Source of the DNA: Dirofilaria immitis
Taxonomy: Eukaryota > Nematoda > Chromadorea > Rhabditida > Onchocercidae
Assembly (NCBI GenBank): GCA_024305405.1
Contig: JAKNDB010000087.1
Coordinates: forward strand, 3,350,501-3,414,500
DNA length: 64,000 bases
Direction: 5' to 3'
Part shown: positions 53,601-64,000 of the stretch, in pieces
Layout of the letters: each line of letters begins with the position of its first letter
Numbering within the stretch: the stretch's first letter is position 1
Notes under the pieces: model-generated
The model's database searches: none
Told to the model about the DNA's origin: nothing
Seen by the model: the letters and a program-made list of their open reading frames with translations, nothing else
Program-made: the position numbers and the translations under genes

Positions 53601-56600
53601 GCTAATGATTCGTATTTGTAATTGGAAATTTTTATGAAATAATTTTGGAAATGGCTGGGTTTTTCTTCTATATATATCATGAATCATTTCATTTCAGAAA
53701 TAAAATTTTGCGATGATATAGACACTGTTTTCGTTAATGTCTGTGGTAGACTGGTAATGTTGAATCCTGTGAAACGAGAGAGCATTGCGAGTGATTCATC
53801 AGACGATGGTGGAACCCAGGTTAATTTTGTTTTAAAATGCTAGATCTTCGGAAAAACAAGAGTTTATTTTTGGGTTTCAAAGCTTATTTTTCTGTTTATA
53901 TTGGTTTTTTCCTGTCTTCTATTTAAGGCTTCGTTATATGTATCTGAGAATTATTTAAGTTGTTCCACAAGAAGTTGATATACTGGCTGAATATTTTCTA
54001 ATAGTTTTTAATTATTTTTTAGCGATGAAAAAGTGATTAGAATGCTCCTTTATTTTCAAGTAGTTTGAGCATTTATCTTTCAAGTGATTATGTGATTTAC
54101 TTCCCTAGGTTCTATCAAAATCGAAAATATTTTCTTTGTATTCAGTTAAGTCATCCTATGCTAATCGCATCGTATGTGGAACAAGTTTGGCACGATGCTG
54201 ATGATGAAGCTGACAATATATTTCATCGGAAGCCACATCTAACACATGCTCTATGGCTGAACTGTGGAGCTAAGGGGATGAAAGTTAGTTACATGTTTAT
54301 ATTTTACTTAAAAGCTATGATTTTTATTATTAATAATGTTCTCCATTTGCACTTTAAATTGCTTAATTTAAGGTTTGGATGCCATTATTCACTGAGCGAC
54401 AAACTAACGATGCTGATTACAATTCTTGTCATTCATTTATCAGTAAACGTATTATGTTGCCTTTTGAATTGGATATCGCTCCACTTGGTTAATCACTTCA
54501 TTTTTTTGAAATCAAAAATTTCTTCAACCAATCGGATTTTTTTCCACATACTAAAAGATTTTTGAGATGTCTTTTCAAATGCTCCCACTGATTATTTTTT
54601 ATATAGTTTTGAAACTCTTCTTCAAAGTTAAATTTATTGAAACGATGATTACGTAAATCTGAACTCTTTTTGATATTATAAGAAACATTGTTTCTAGTTA
54701 TATGTAGTCGAGATTGCTTAGCGATTGGTGTAGAGAGTTGTCCAACATATTTGGATAAAAAGAATCGACGTGTTATCTACCAATATATAATTTGCATCGT
54801 AAAAGTGAGGTAAGTTAATGCACAAAATTGATAAAATGATGATTAGAGTTCCTGTTAGTAGTCGGAAATCATATCCGTCTAAGAAAATCCCAAAAATTTT
54901 TGAAATGTATTTAATATCAGTGGTGATTTTTAGAAACATTCAATGAAATTTGAAATTCCTGCTATGTTTTTTAACTTGAAATGGGATTTTCCAGGTTTTT
55001 CTACATCATCTATTACGACAACTTTTGAAACGAAACCTCGGTGTGTATGCATTGGAAATTGCTGCTACTTGTAATCGGTTACCATATTTCGGCCATGTGT
55101 TGGAGCTCTTATTGCATAATGTGTTAGAAGAAGAAGCAACTTCGTCAGAACCAATACCAGGTTATTAGTTTTTGTAAAATTAAAATTATTTCAGAATTCA
55201 AATGAACTTTATATTTCTATGTAAAAGCTGGTTCGTGATTTATATTTTAAAGTAAATAAGATTGTATTTTGTACTAATATTTTAGGAATGGTTTTTTATG
55301 TCTTTATTAATCATTTGTGATTTTTTTGATAACAGCGTCAAATTCTAATATTCATATTTTTTACTCCTTGCTCCGATCTACTAGTACATATAATATTAAT
55401 ATACCTCGAATGGAATTCACTGCGCTAATGTTATAGCAATGCCTGTTTTAGAAGATACTGTAAAGAATTTTTAAATGAATGTATCGCTTGGAAAATGAAT
55501 CCTCCATTGAACAACATAGATTTTTTTCTGAATAAAGATAAGTAGAATAAATATATTTATTTTTTTACAGATCCACTATTGCCTCGTATAGTAGCTTTTA
55601 TCCAGGAATTTCCAAATTATCTACAAACGATTGCTCATTGTGCCCGGAAAACTGAATTATCCCTTTGGCCTGCTTTGTTCGCTGTAACGGGTCATCCAGG
55701 TGAGCTTTTCGAGAAATGCATCAGTGATGGAAAACTTGAGACTGCAGTCAGCTTTCTCATCATTCTGCAAAATATGGAAAGCAACTCAGCTAGTGAGGAG
55801 GTTTGTTATTGGTTTGAATGTTCAAAGTTCCATGTAATTTTTACTTTTAGTTTATAAGCCTTGTTTTTATGAATCATATATAACAAAACACGGTTTGCAT
55901 CATGTTCCCTTCCAAATTTAAGGCATAAAGAAGTAGTTCATTGTTGACGATATGATGCGTTTAAAGTTTTCATTCAGATAAAATGAAGGTGTTTTATCTA
56001 TTAAATGCTTAAATTTTTAAAGCATGCAGCAATATTGCTGGAAGAAGCTCTTTCGAAACGACAGTGGTTGACAGCACGCGATATAGTTCGCTTTCTTCGT
56101 GCTATCGATCCATCCGATATTGATGATTTGTCGCGAATTTCATCTTGTCAGAAATCACATCGCAATATATCGAAGATTCCAACATGTATGTCTACAAATG
56201 ACAATGAAGAAACAGATTCATTCGTTTTTGGAAATTATACCGCGCCAGGTAGAATTTTGCGACAAAATATTGTCGAAATTATTGAGATTTCATGAATTCA
56301 AATTGCGCTTAAAAACATCAAGTGCTTCCTAATTAACTGTGTGGCAATGAAACAGTTTTTAGTTTTTTGAAAATTAGGTATTAATGAACTGAAATCAACT
56401 GTCGTGCACATAAATAAAAATATATAAAAGAAAGTGATTATTTTAAAGGTATGATAAAAGGCCGCGGCCGTCACAACAGGATAGCGAATGCAACAGCTCT
56501 TCTGGACGGAAAGAATCAACTGAAAAAAATTTTTGATAATAAACTCTTTTGATACATCCTTAAGTCCGAGAAGTATCAACAGTTCAATGTCGGCTTATCT

Positions 56601-59549
56601 TGATAATGTGCTGAATCAACATGCTGTCCATTTATTGGAAAATTGCAGTATTCAGGATTTAGGTCAATACTTTTTGCAAGGGAGTAAGAAAATAGTTTCA
56701 TTTTTGGAGCTACTAAATATTGCTAAAAATGTTAACAGGAGTGCAACTGTGAACTGTTTGATAAACAGAAAAGATTTTCTTCTGGAAGTGCCAATTTATT
56801 TTACTGTTATCCAAGAAATGTTTATGTCTTTGCTGATCTCGGATAAGTTTTTTAGAATGATACCGCACAGTCATATTTAATTTTTTCATTTCAGGCGCGT
56901 TCGCTGCCTATTTGGATTTTAATTTAGTAAATTGGCTTCGAACACAACGTTACAGTATAGCAAGGGTTAATGATTTTCCATTAGCTTTGATGCGATTGCA
57001 TGCACAGTTCAAATGGCCCTATCCATTGGTCAGTCAAAGTATTGTTGAACAATTGACAAAACAAATTGAAGGTATTAAAATTTCCCCAAGTACTGCATCA
57101 CTGGAAAGCTTACGAAGTAAGTTATTGAGAATTTGATTTAAAAAAAAATAGTTTTGAACAATTTATGTTGTTTCGAAGTAAAAAGTTTAAAATATGCTAT
57201 ACCATTAACAACGGAATCTGTAAATGAATTATAGTACTTATGTTTTTTTGATCAGACTGATTTCGTTCAGTTCGTTTTAATGTGTAAGCATCGAGAATTA
57301 TCATTCTAATTAATTGAAAGTTCTAAATTTAGTCGCTGGATTATATTTTTATAATTTTTTTATTCAGCACTATCAACAGCCAATAGTAATGCTTCGTTAA
57401 GTACCGAAGATCAGCAAGGGAGTACATCAGTTGTATCTACAGATTCAAATTTAGTATCTGTCGACAATAAGGAAGGTATTGCTTTGTTTTTATCATCAGA
57501 TGTGACGTTGTTTTCATGATTTTATCTGTTAATTAAATTAAATTGAGTTAGCAATTTTAAAAAATTCCCTAGGAGTTAATAATTTCAATATTTTACTGCA
57601 GATAAAGAAGAATTATCGCCAATATTCAGACAGTTCACGTTGAGTGCGCTTCCGGTAGAAAATATTTCAAATTCATACAGTGATTGGGAAGGTTATCTTG
57701 ATTTTTTTAAGCTTGACATACTGCATAAAGCCAAAATATCAAATATGTCATATAGTCATCATAATTCTAACAGTGGTATATGGACGTTAAATTATTATAT
57801 ATATTTAGATATTTATTTTAGTTATTTGTAGGTTTTGAAAAAATATGTGGTGAAATTGCTGTACGTGGAACGCAAGAAAATGAATTAGAATTGAAATATA
57901 TGTTGGATATTATGTATGAATCTAGTTGTGCAAGTTGGACATTGTTGGTATGAGATTTTCAGTCAATGATATTTTATTTTACTTGCACAATTATGTACAT
58001 GAAAAATGTCGAAATTGAGGTTCAGCCATATTGCTATTTAGTTTTCCTTCATCATAATGCGCGCTGTATTGAATTTGGCAAGACTGATGATATTGCTGAT
58101 TCAGCACACAAAGAGAGTAATCGTGGAAAAGATTTCATTGAAATCTTGAATGAAAATTTCATTATAGTTTCTGAGTAACAACAGTGTAAAAGTATTGACT
58201 TGCAGTTAATTGCGTATTCAAAAGCACTAAATAGAACTACAGTAATATTTTTCTGCTGTCAATTAATCAACTATCTCTGGCGATTCCCTCAATTTGCTAA
58301 GTACGATACAAGGAGGAATTAGGATTAAGCAATAGACATGGTAGAATGCTAAGGGTAAATATGACAATGCAACTGTGAGCGCAATAAGCGCTTCGAAATA
58401 ATTTGGGCATAGAAGCATATTTGAATAATTAAAACGTGATGAAGAACATACTAATTTCTAATTCTTTTTTCAGCTGTGTTTATTACGACGTGATGTATCA
58501 TTTTTAGTAAACATTTCTCGCAAAAATTTTTGCATAGCTGTGGTCCAGATATTGTGAATGAATTGCATAAAGGATTGGAGCAGTTGCAAAATTGGGCTTC
58601 GATTAGTTGGTAGAGTTTGTATACTTGAATTTCAAGAAATAGAAAATACTGTAAGCGTTTCCTGATTACTAAAACTTCAAACAAAGTAATAAGACAATGT
58701 GTTTGTAGTTTAAATCAAACTAGTAAGTTAACATATATTGGAACGAAAAAATAAGGCGACAATAAAAATTATTTGAAGTTTCGGATACCGAGCTTTAATC
58801 GATGTGTACAGAAGACATCTCTTAATGATTGGAGAGAGAAGTGGCGAGCACATGATTATCAAGCCACTGTCTGCTGTACCTGTTTATTGCAAAAACAGTT
58901 TGTTATCAATCAACAGTTCACATATACAGATGAATGGTATTTCTGTATTAGGAGGAGAAATATTGGCGGTCACAAATCAAATGTCACCTACATTAGGTGA
59001 ATTTTTCTTTTAACTTTAAAGAAATTTATGAAAAATGTTCATTTATTGAAAATTTTCAATGTTGCAAGATGAAAAATTATGTCATAAGCTAGCTGTCAGT
59101 TTTCTGAATTACTGACTCATTAAAAGTCGAATGTTGTCATCCATCATTTCATGATTCTCATCTACAATTCATTCATCCAATTGAAGGCGAAATTTGGAAT
59201 TCCTATTAAAAGTTTTATTTCTTATATGAATGTAAGGTGGTAAGCTACACTGCATTTATTTTGTTTCCAAAGTAACGGGTTAAAATAGAATTTGACAGAA
59301 ATTCATTCTTTTTCAGAATGCTATTCTACACCGGATGATTGCTGCACAGAACAAAATGGTATTATTCGAAAAAACAATTTCATTCCAAATCAGCAACTGC
59401 CAACAGCAGCAGCGATGAATTTAATAAAGAAGACGTTTACTCCACCACGAGAAAATGGCGAAGTTGGTGATGGTTACATTAACATAGATAACTGTTCGGT
59501 AGTAAGTAATGCGGCTGTTGTTGGTCACGAACAATGTAATTTGATGTAA
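46775..59549 (+). CDS. ric1: RIC1, subunit of the RIC1-RGP1 Rab6 guanine nucleotide exchange factor
   Basis: Large Golgi-associated protein that with RGP1 activates Rab6 in endosome-to-Golgi traffic. About 31 exons and 1470 aa (human 1423). Exons: 46775-46786 (MFLP, tentative), 47758-47907, 48301-48408, 48769-48953, 49173-49314, 49473-49606, 49904-49995, 50077-50165, 50346-50535, 51150-51276, 51548-51697, 52063-52173, 52543-52721, 52997-53083, 53211-53231, 53449-53534, 53698-53819, 54146-54283, 54373-54487, 54698-54809, 54995-55160, 55571-55800, 56023-56248, 56449-56683, 56895-57116, 57368-57475, 57602-57775, 57832-57947, 58474-58609, 58779-58996 and 59317-59549. The N-terminal half is WD40-like ([44 protein letters not shown]). 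The RIC1 domain follows: [81 protein letters not shown] and [10 protein letters not shown]. It ends with [22 protein letters not shown] and a polar tail finishing [11 protein letters not shown]. Breaks of one base occur near 49242, 54757, 56523 and 58522. Exons 14-15 and 24 have uncertain edges. Confidence 0.93.
50640..50674. repeat. (TA)n microsatellite in RIC1 intron 9
   Basis: About 17 TA repeats in the same intron that holds the rRNA fragments. Confidence 0.97.
50801..50935 (-). pseudogene. 28S rRNA fragment, antisense to RIC1
   Basis: Read on the minus strand this is the conserved 5' part of nuclear large-subunit rRNA. It includes GACCACGAGACCGATAGC, AACAAGTACCGTGAGGG, AAAGTTGCAAA, AACTTTGAAGAGAGAG, TCAAGAGGGCGTGAAACC and GAGATGGAAACGGATAGAG. 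These universal blocks follow each other in the correct order without a gap. The edge near 50801 is uncertain and may extend to about 50760 into a variable domain. It is a short piece inside an intron of RIC1 and cannot be a working rRNA gene. The ORF read from it is the usual spurious rRNA-derived peptide. Confidence 0.88.
50936..50954. repeat. (TA)n joining the two 28S fragments
   Basis: About ten TA repeats separate the antisense and sense 28S pieces and mark the junction. Confidence 0.9.
50955..51045 (+). pseudogene. 28S rRNA fragment, sense to RIC1
   Basis: CGTAACTTCGGGATAAGG followed by ATTGGCTCTAAGGACTGAGC and GTCGGGCTG is the conserved block from the middle of eukaryotic large-subunit rRNA, well over a kilobase downstream of the piece at 50801-50935 in the mature molecule. 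The right edge is approximate: after about 51010 the sequence runs into a variable domain. It ends about 105 nt before exon 10 of RIC1. Confidence 0.82.
51733..52027. repeat. Four-copy interspersed repeat in RIC1 intron 11
   Basis: Copies at 51733-51787, 51893-51947, 51953-51985 and 51994-52027 share the core TAAACTACCTTTCTCAATCC followed by TAGCTAG. The first two copies are identical over about 54 nt, including GCATTATGCGTATATTTG; the third and fourth are shortened. The core contains a pyrimidine tract plus CTAG that resembles a 3' splice site, placed only 36-330 nt before the true acceptor of exon 12. Confidence 0.9.
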
Positions 59550-59753
59550 CCGATTAGATATTTATTTTCTTTATATTTTTATTGTTAATTTTTCAAAAAT
59601 TATTATGTTTTTTTACAAATTGCAGTGTTGAAGATTTTCGTACCACTTTAAACTGTGTTTGAGGCACTGCCGATTTTTATCGTTGTTTAGAAAAAATTAC
59701 TAAATTGTTTCGTTTCTCGTTTAGAACTATTTACAAAGACAATAGTATAGGTA

Positions 59754-59759
59754 AATAAA
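59754..59759 (+). promoter_or_regulatory. Possible poly(A) signal of RIC1
   Basis: The first good AATAAA after the RIC1 stop (59547-59549), about 205 nt downstream. Confidence 0.45.
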
Positions 59760-61425
59760 CGAGATGGTGTACCTCAATTTATTTGAATCCCAGTTTTTCA
59801 TGTGGGTAGTTTTTTATAAAAATTTTAAAAAATTTTATGCTCTTAAAAAACTTGAAATTTTTGTCATTCACTTTAGTTTAAGCATTTATCAAAGTGTTTC
59901 TAATTGTATCTTTTTTGATCTATCTGCGATATTACGACTCGAAAAGAATTGTTTGTTTTATATTCTTAAAGACATTTGTCACAATTTTTAATGTAAAACA
60001 CAAGTATGACTTAGTCAGTATTGTTCTATTTTTAAGGTTAAATCAGAATTTGTAAGTTACTCAGGATTATTGACTTGCCAGTCTGCATTATTTGTTTTAA
60101 TTCTTGAATATTTTTTATAATTTTCATTCTTTTATGATATTTTTATATTTCCTCTGATCAACTAATTCGTTAAATTTGATTGTACTTGATTCTTTCTATT
60201 TCTGAGCGTTATGATAGACGTGCAGATATGCTTACGCCTTAATTATTCACATATTATTCATTTTTCACCCTTTTGATTTTAACTTGACCTGAATTTTTAT
60301 CAACGAATAGCTTGAGATATGTAAGTATTAAGTAATACACGTAGTATCTGAAGAAAGATTTAAGTGATTTGTTGCATTCCGAATGTAGTGATTAATTCAT
60401 TCTCATCTTAATTGTAGTTATCTTAGGGATTTCATTATTGGCTACAAAATAAGATAGCGATTAGATTAATTAGACCTCGTTATTGAATACTTGCAGGGCT
60501 GCAGTTCTCTCTAGTTTATTGCTTCTGATACTAATGTGCCTTCTCGTACTAATGTGCGTCGCATTTCTTGGAAAGGTCCTCCTTATCTTGGATGTCTCAT
60601 CATGTATTGATTCTAAACAAGTTTATTGTATAAAATGTCGAATTCAGAAATAAGTTTGCGACATTAACGCCAAACTATTTCATTTCATCGCCTTATATTA
60701 ATGAATCTGTTGGATCGAGTTAAAACCATTAATTAATTGTCCAAAGTCAAGAAGATATGCTATATTTTAGGACTTTGATTTTATTTTTCAGTCTTTCATT
60801 TCAAATTCATATTTTCATATAAATCAGTTTATGTTCACTCAGTTGAGCATTGAGATTAGTAAATTTTCGTTGGAAATGAAACATTTCTGTTTTATTATAT
60901 CCTTCTTCTTTAATTCATTATTAAGATATTTGTCATCAAGATACCTTTTCTCTGTCTATGGTAAAATTTGTTGTATGATCCGAAGCGTTTATATCAATAA
61001 GCATTTTTTGAAGTTCAAATATTTTAATCCATAAAGCTCGGTTTTTATTTAAGCCCGAAAAATCAGAGTACGAAGAGTAGAAAGAGTAGATGGGAAGGAT
61101 ATGACGAAGATGATGATGTGATCTATATGAAAAAAATATGATCAAGACTTGATTATATGACTTAACGCGGCCTTATTTGCATCTGAAATAAACTACTAAG
61201 TGGAAAATTAGTAGTTATGTTCAAAAAAATAGTTTTGTAAAATTAATAAAGACACTAAAAGGAGCATCATTGAGAGATGGATAACATGAAGAGTAGAAGC
61301 TAATCATTAGATTTTCTGATTATGGGATATGTAAATATTTATTAACAAAATTATAAAAAGCCGTGTTCTAAATGTTAGCTGCTTTAGTGACGAGGAAAAA
61401 TAGGAAAACAACGAGGAAAAATACC

Positions 61426-61560
61426 AAAAGAAGAAATGTTTACTGAGATTTATTTATTTTCTCCCTGTCCGGCCAAATGTTAAAATTTAGAAGTAGAAAA
61501 GGAAGAACAAAATTTTCTAAAAGAAGAAATGATTACTCAGATTTATTTATTTTTCTCTGT
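61426..61560. repeat. Local direct duplication
   Basis: AAAAGAAGAAATG.TTACT.AGATTTATTTATTTT occurs at about 61426-61468 and again at 61519-61560 with a few substitutions, indicating a diverged 93-nt-period tandem duplication. A shorter CGAGGAAAAATA doublet lies just before it. Confidence 0.8.
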
Positions 61561-62270
61561 TATTAATCATATATCGACATATTGAACAAAAATTTGTCCT
61601 GGATTCTTTTTATATATTATAAAGCTACTATTATTTATGTCGGCGTATTTCGCTTTCAGTACAAAATCTCAACATGCTGAAACCATATGTAATTGTGTTT
61701 TGACAGAATCTATTTTTTTGTCACCGTAAAGTCACATGTTATGCTAAAGTCGGGACTAGTAACTCTGTCAAGCAATTTTCAGGTGACAACAATCATAATT
61801 GCTGATATACATATCTACACTATTGATTTGTGTAATTCGTTAGGTAGCTTTGCTTTCTATGTCTTGTTTTTCTGCAAATATATATCAGCAGCTATTGAAT
61901 GAGTAAAGACGTTCGGTTAAATTTACTGTCATAGTCTAACTTTAATTTCTAGAATATGCTTCTATACTATGTCGTTCCACACAGTTTTAAAAATTCTCCA
62001 TCCTAAGTTCTCGATTAAACTTTCCGAGTTATTATTTACAGACAGATTATGTTTAATTCAATAAATACCTCATAAATTTAATCAAGAAATCACCAGAAAG
62101 TTTTAAATTAAGTAATGAATATTTTATTCATCTAAATTCATCAGGAAAGAAGTAGATCGGATGTCTTCTCCTAGGATGATCAGTGGAAATTTTCTGAGAC
62201 ACGAATCAATTTTTGTTAATGCCATGAGAAAATAGAAATTATCAGTCGACAGTAACAAAACCGGTAGAAG

Positions 62271-62392
62271 TTACTTCCAATTTGTAAAAATGAAATTACT
62301 CATTGCCCGGATTATTGACAATTTTGCAAACTTAAATGACATTGATAACCCATTGGCACCATCATCCACTTCCGAGATTTTCAGAACCTTTT
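62271..62392 (-). CDS. Possible terminal exon of an unrecognised gene
   Basis: Behind an acceptor (CTATTCTAG) there is an open frame of 39 sense codons to a TAA at 62271-62273. It begins KVLKISEVDDGANG and ends FTNWK. Its composition is more protein-like than the surrounding DNA. I do not recognise it, and no convincing joining donor was found; the candidate upstream donor near 62450 is out of phase. Confidence 0.2.
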
Positions 62393-62741
62393 CTAGAATA
62401 GCTACTCACCGACATAATGTGCTTTTAATTTTGTTTCCACTTTACTCTCGGTGTATTTTTCGCTCTTTTCGTAGAAGTGAGACACCGTTGCGTACGAAAT
62501 GGCTTTTTAATAATAGCTGCGAATAAATTGAGAAAATTACGATGAACCATATTCTTCGAAGCTATGATTTCTATGAAATTTGAATCATAATTCCTTAGAG
62601 AAGTTATGCCTTCAAAACATCTCCAAACGCGATTTGCCTGCTTATTTCCGAATAGGAAATTCTTCCTATGAATTCCAGTTGAAAATGATTTATGTTTTGC
62701 TAGAATCAACTCATCTTCCCGGAATTGTTGCAGCGAATTCG

Positions 62742-62769
62742 TTTGCAAAATGGACGTCCATTTTGCAAA
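62742..62769. repeat. 28-bp perfect palindrome
   Basis: TTTGCAAAATGGAC is followed without spacer by its exact complement GTCCATTTTGCAAA. The centre is GGACGTCC. Confidence 0.95.
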
Positions 62770-63439
62770 TAAATCCTTGAATATTTACAGAATATGAATA
62801 CAATAAAATTTCATCTCTAAAAGCAGGAAATACTTTTATTTCATGTATAAGCGACACAAAAAAATAAGTGCAACATAAAAAAATAGAAAATACAATATAT
62901 ATTTCAAAAAAGAAAACATTACGCAAACAATGAAAAACAGAAACATCCATTTATGAACGAAATCTGTTTTTCTCTATCCATAATTTTGAGGAGATGGCGC
63001 GAAAAAATAGTAAAGGAAAATTATTATCGAATTGTTTAAAGAAAACCACAAACTAATTGTATTTAAAAATCTTTAGAAGTGAGAGAAAATAAATTAGATG
63101 AATAAACGATGGAAAAACAATAAAAATTTCTTCTCTGAAGATTTTAAATATGTACTAAAAGATTTAAAATGAGTTGAGGTCAAGAAAGGATAATTATGAA
63201 CATTATCAACATTATGATATAGAAATAATGTAAATGAACATGGTTTTCCCGTGAGTGATAAAATGAAATAGCTATGTTAAGTAACAAGGTCCGCTACTGG
63301 CAGACTTACTGTAACGATATCTAAGTTATTATACTAATAATACAGATGCTTTTTCTTGAAGACATCGAAGTACGCTAAAAAAACCTTCAAATAACAAAAC
63401 GTTATTATATAGCAGAAACTGATATGAGCTCGACCGTAC

Positions 63440-63562
63440 CGGATTGAAGTGACAGACGGCAGGAAATTCCAGAAAAAATAAAATGATGAAAGCTAAAAGT
63501 GCGATAAACTGGAAATGAGATTTTGGAAAAGCCAAACAGATGAGATAATATCTTATAACTGG
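63440..63562 (-). CDS. Possible internal exon encoding a hydrophobic segment (unrecognised)
   Basis: Between an acceptor (GCTTTTTCAG) and a donor (CCG|GTACGG) lie 41 open codons in phase 0 at both ends. The peptide starts PVIRYYLICLAFPKSH and contains a strong hydrophobic stretch (FIALLAFIILFFLEF), so it would be membrane-spanning. It has no ATG suitable as a start, and no partner exon is certain. Confidence 0.2.
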
Positions 63563-64000
63563 CTGAAAAGCTTTTTAAAAGAGAATGTTTTCCATTCACG
63601 ACAGCCTTCTATTGATGAGATCGAATCAGCCTACTTCTTTGCTTAGAGCCTTAATACCCAAAGCTATTTCCTGCAGTCATAAACGAACATACATTTAATA
63701 AAATGAGATATAATACTTTATAGTACTTCAAGCGATATCCAAGCACTGTTGGGACTTGTAGGAAATTTCATATTAAAACCAGAAAATCACTATGGATTTT
63801 CACTATATTTTAGCAAGTTTTTTCCTCGCAGTTGAACAAATCGATGAAGCAGTGAAATGTACTTTCTTTTTCACAGTGCAAAAACTAATCTACTAAAATG
63901 CAAGGAGTCTTGATTAATCAGTCAATGCGAAAATCATTTTCAGAAAAATAATATTCTGAGAGTTGCAGAGAATTTAAGAAATCATAAGATCAACATTCCG

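Larger units (their letters stand above)
59550..64000. other. Right flank with no recognised gene
   Basis: It begins with the RIC1 3' UTR. No protein family was recognised to the right edge. Possible exons on the minus strand at 62271-62392 and 63440-63562 are listed separately. The open stretch at 62425-62748 (minus) is long but starts at TTG and has no recognisable motif. Confidence 0.5.

Noticed and set aside
31326..58531. Programmed ribosomal frameshifting as the cause of the breaks
   Set aside because: The sites share no slippery heptamer plus structure, occur in four unrelated genes, and the orthologs need no frameshift.
1..64000. Bacterial symbiont (Wolbachia) or viral insertions, CRISPR, transposase
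   Set aside because: No long bacterial-type ORFs, transposase or polymerase motifs, terminal repeats with target duplications, or regularly spaced repeats were seen.

Overview
The window reads as nuclear DNA of a nematode, most likely a filarial or other spirurid (clade III) worm. It is very AT-rich. Genes consist of many small exons (20-240 nt) with GT..AG introns ending in short T-rich acceptors such as TTTTCAG. Several start codons sit 6-14 nt behind an acceptor with no visible cis donor, as expected for spliced-leader trans-splicing. Most long open frames are shadows or chance. The genes were rebuilt by joining exons whose phases and encoded residues match known families. No virus, plasmid, CRISPR array, bacterial insertion or tRNA was recognised.

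Layout. 1-6098: sparse; one possible single-exon secreted/membrane protein with a threonine tract (1852-2412, minus). 6099-10321 (minus): organic solute transporter alpha (SLC51A/OST-alpha), 8 exons. 10322-28092: an 18-kb stretch without a recognisable gene, holding microsatellites and an inverted repeat. 28093-34071 (plus): Wntless/MIG-14, the Wnt cargo receptor, 12 exons. 35790-38927 (minus): a compact SENP6/7 (Ulp2)-type SUMO protease. 40889-45223 (minus): a secreted histidine acid phosphatase, 10 exons. 46775-59549 (plus): RIC1, the large subunit of the Rab6 exchange factor, about 31 exons. 59550-64000: no recognised gene, but two possible exons on the minus strand, a 28-bp perfect palindrome and a small duplication.

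The five recognised genes are ordinary single-copy housekeeping genes in mixed orientation and do not form an operon. WLS and the SENP gene converge; the phosphatase and RIC1 diverge from a 1.55-kb intergenic region. RIC1 and WLS both act in retrograde Golgi/endosome traffic, but there is no reason to read their proximity as functional.

Two observations stand out. First, four genes carry seven single-base frame breaks, nearly all in A/T runs. At five of them one added base restores both the conserved protein and the splice phase, which points to homopolymer undercalling in the assembly rather than gene decay. Second, an intron of RIC1 contains two fragments of 28S rRNA in opposite orientations joined by a TA repeat. 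I did not find a new biological system.
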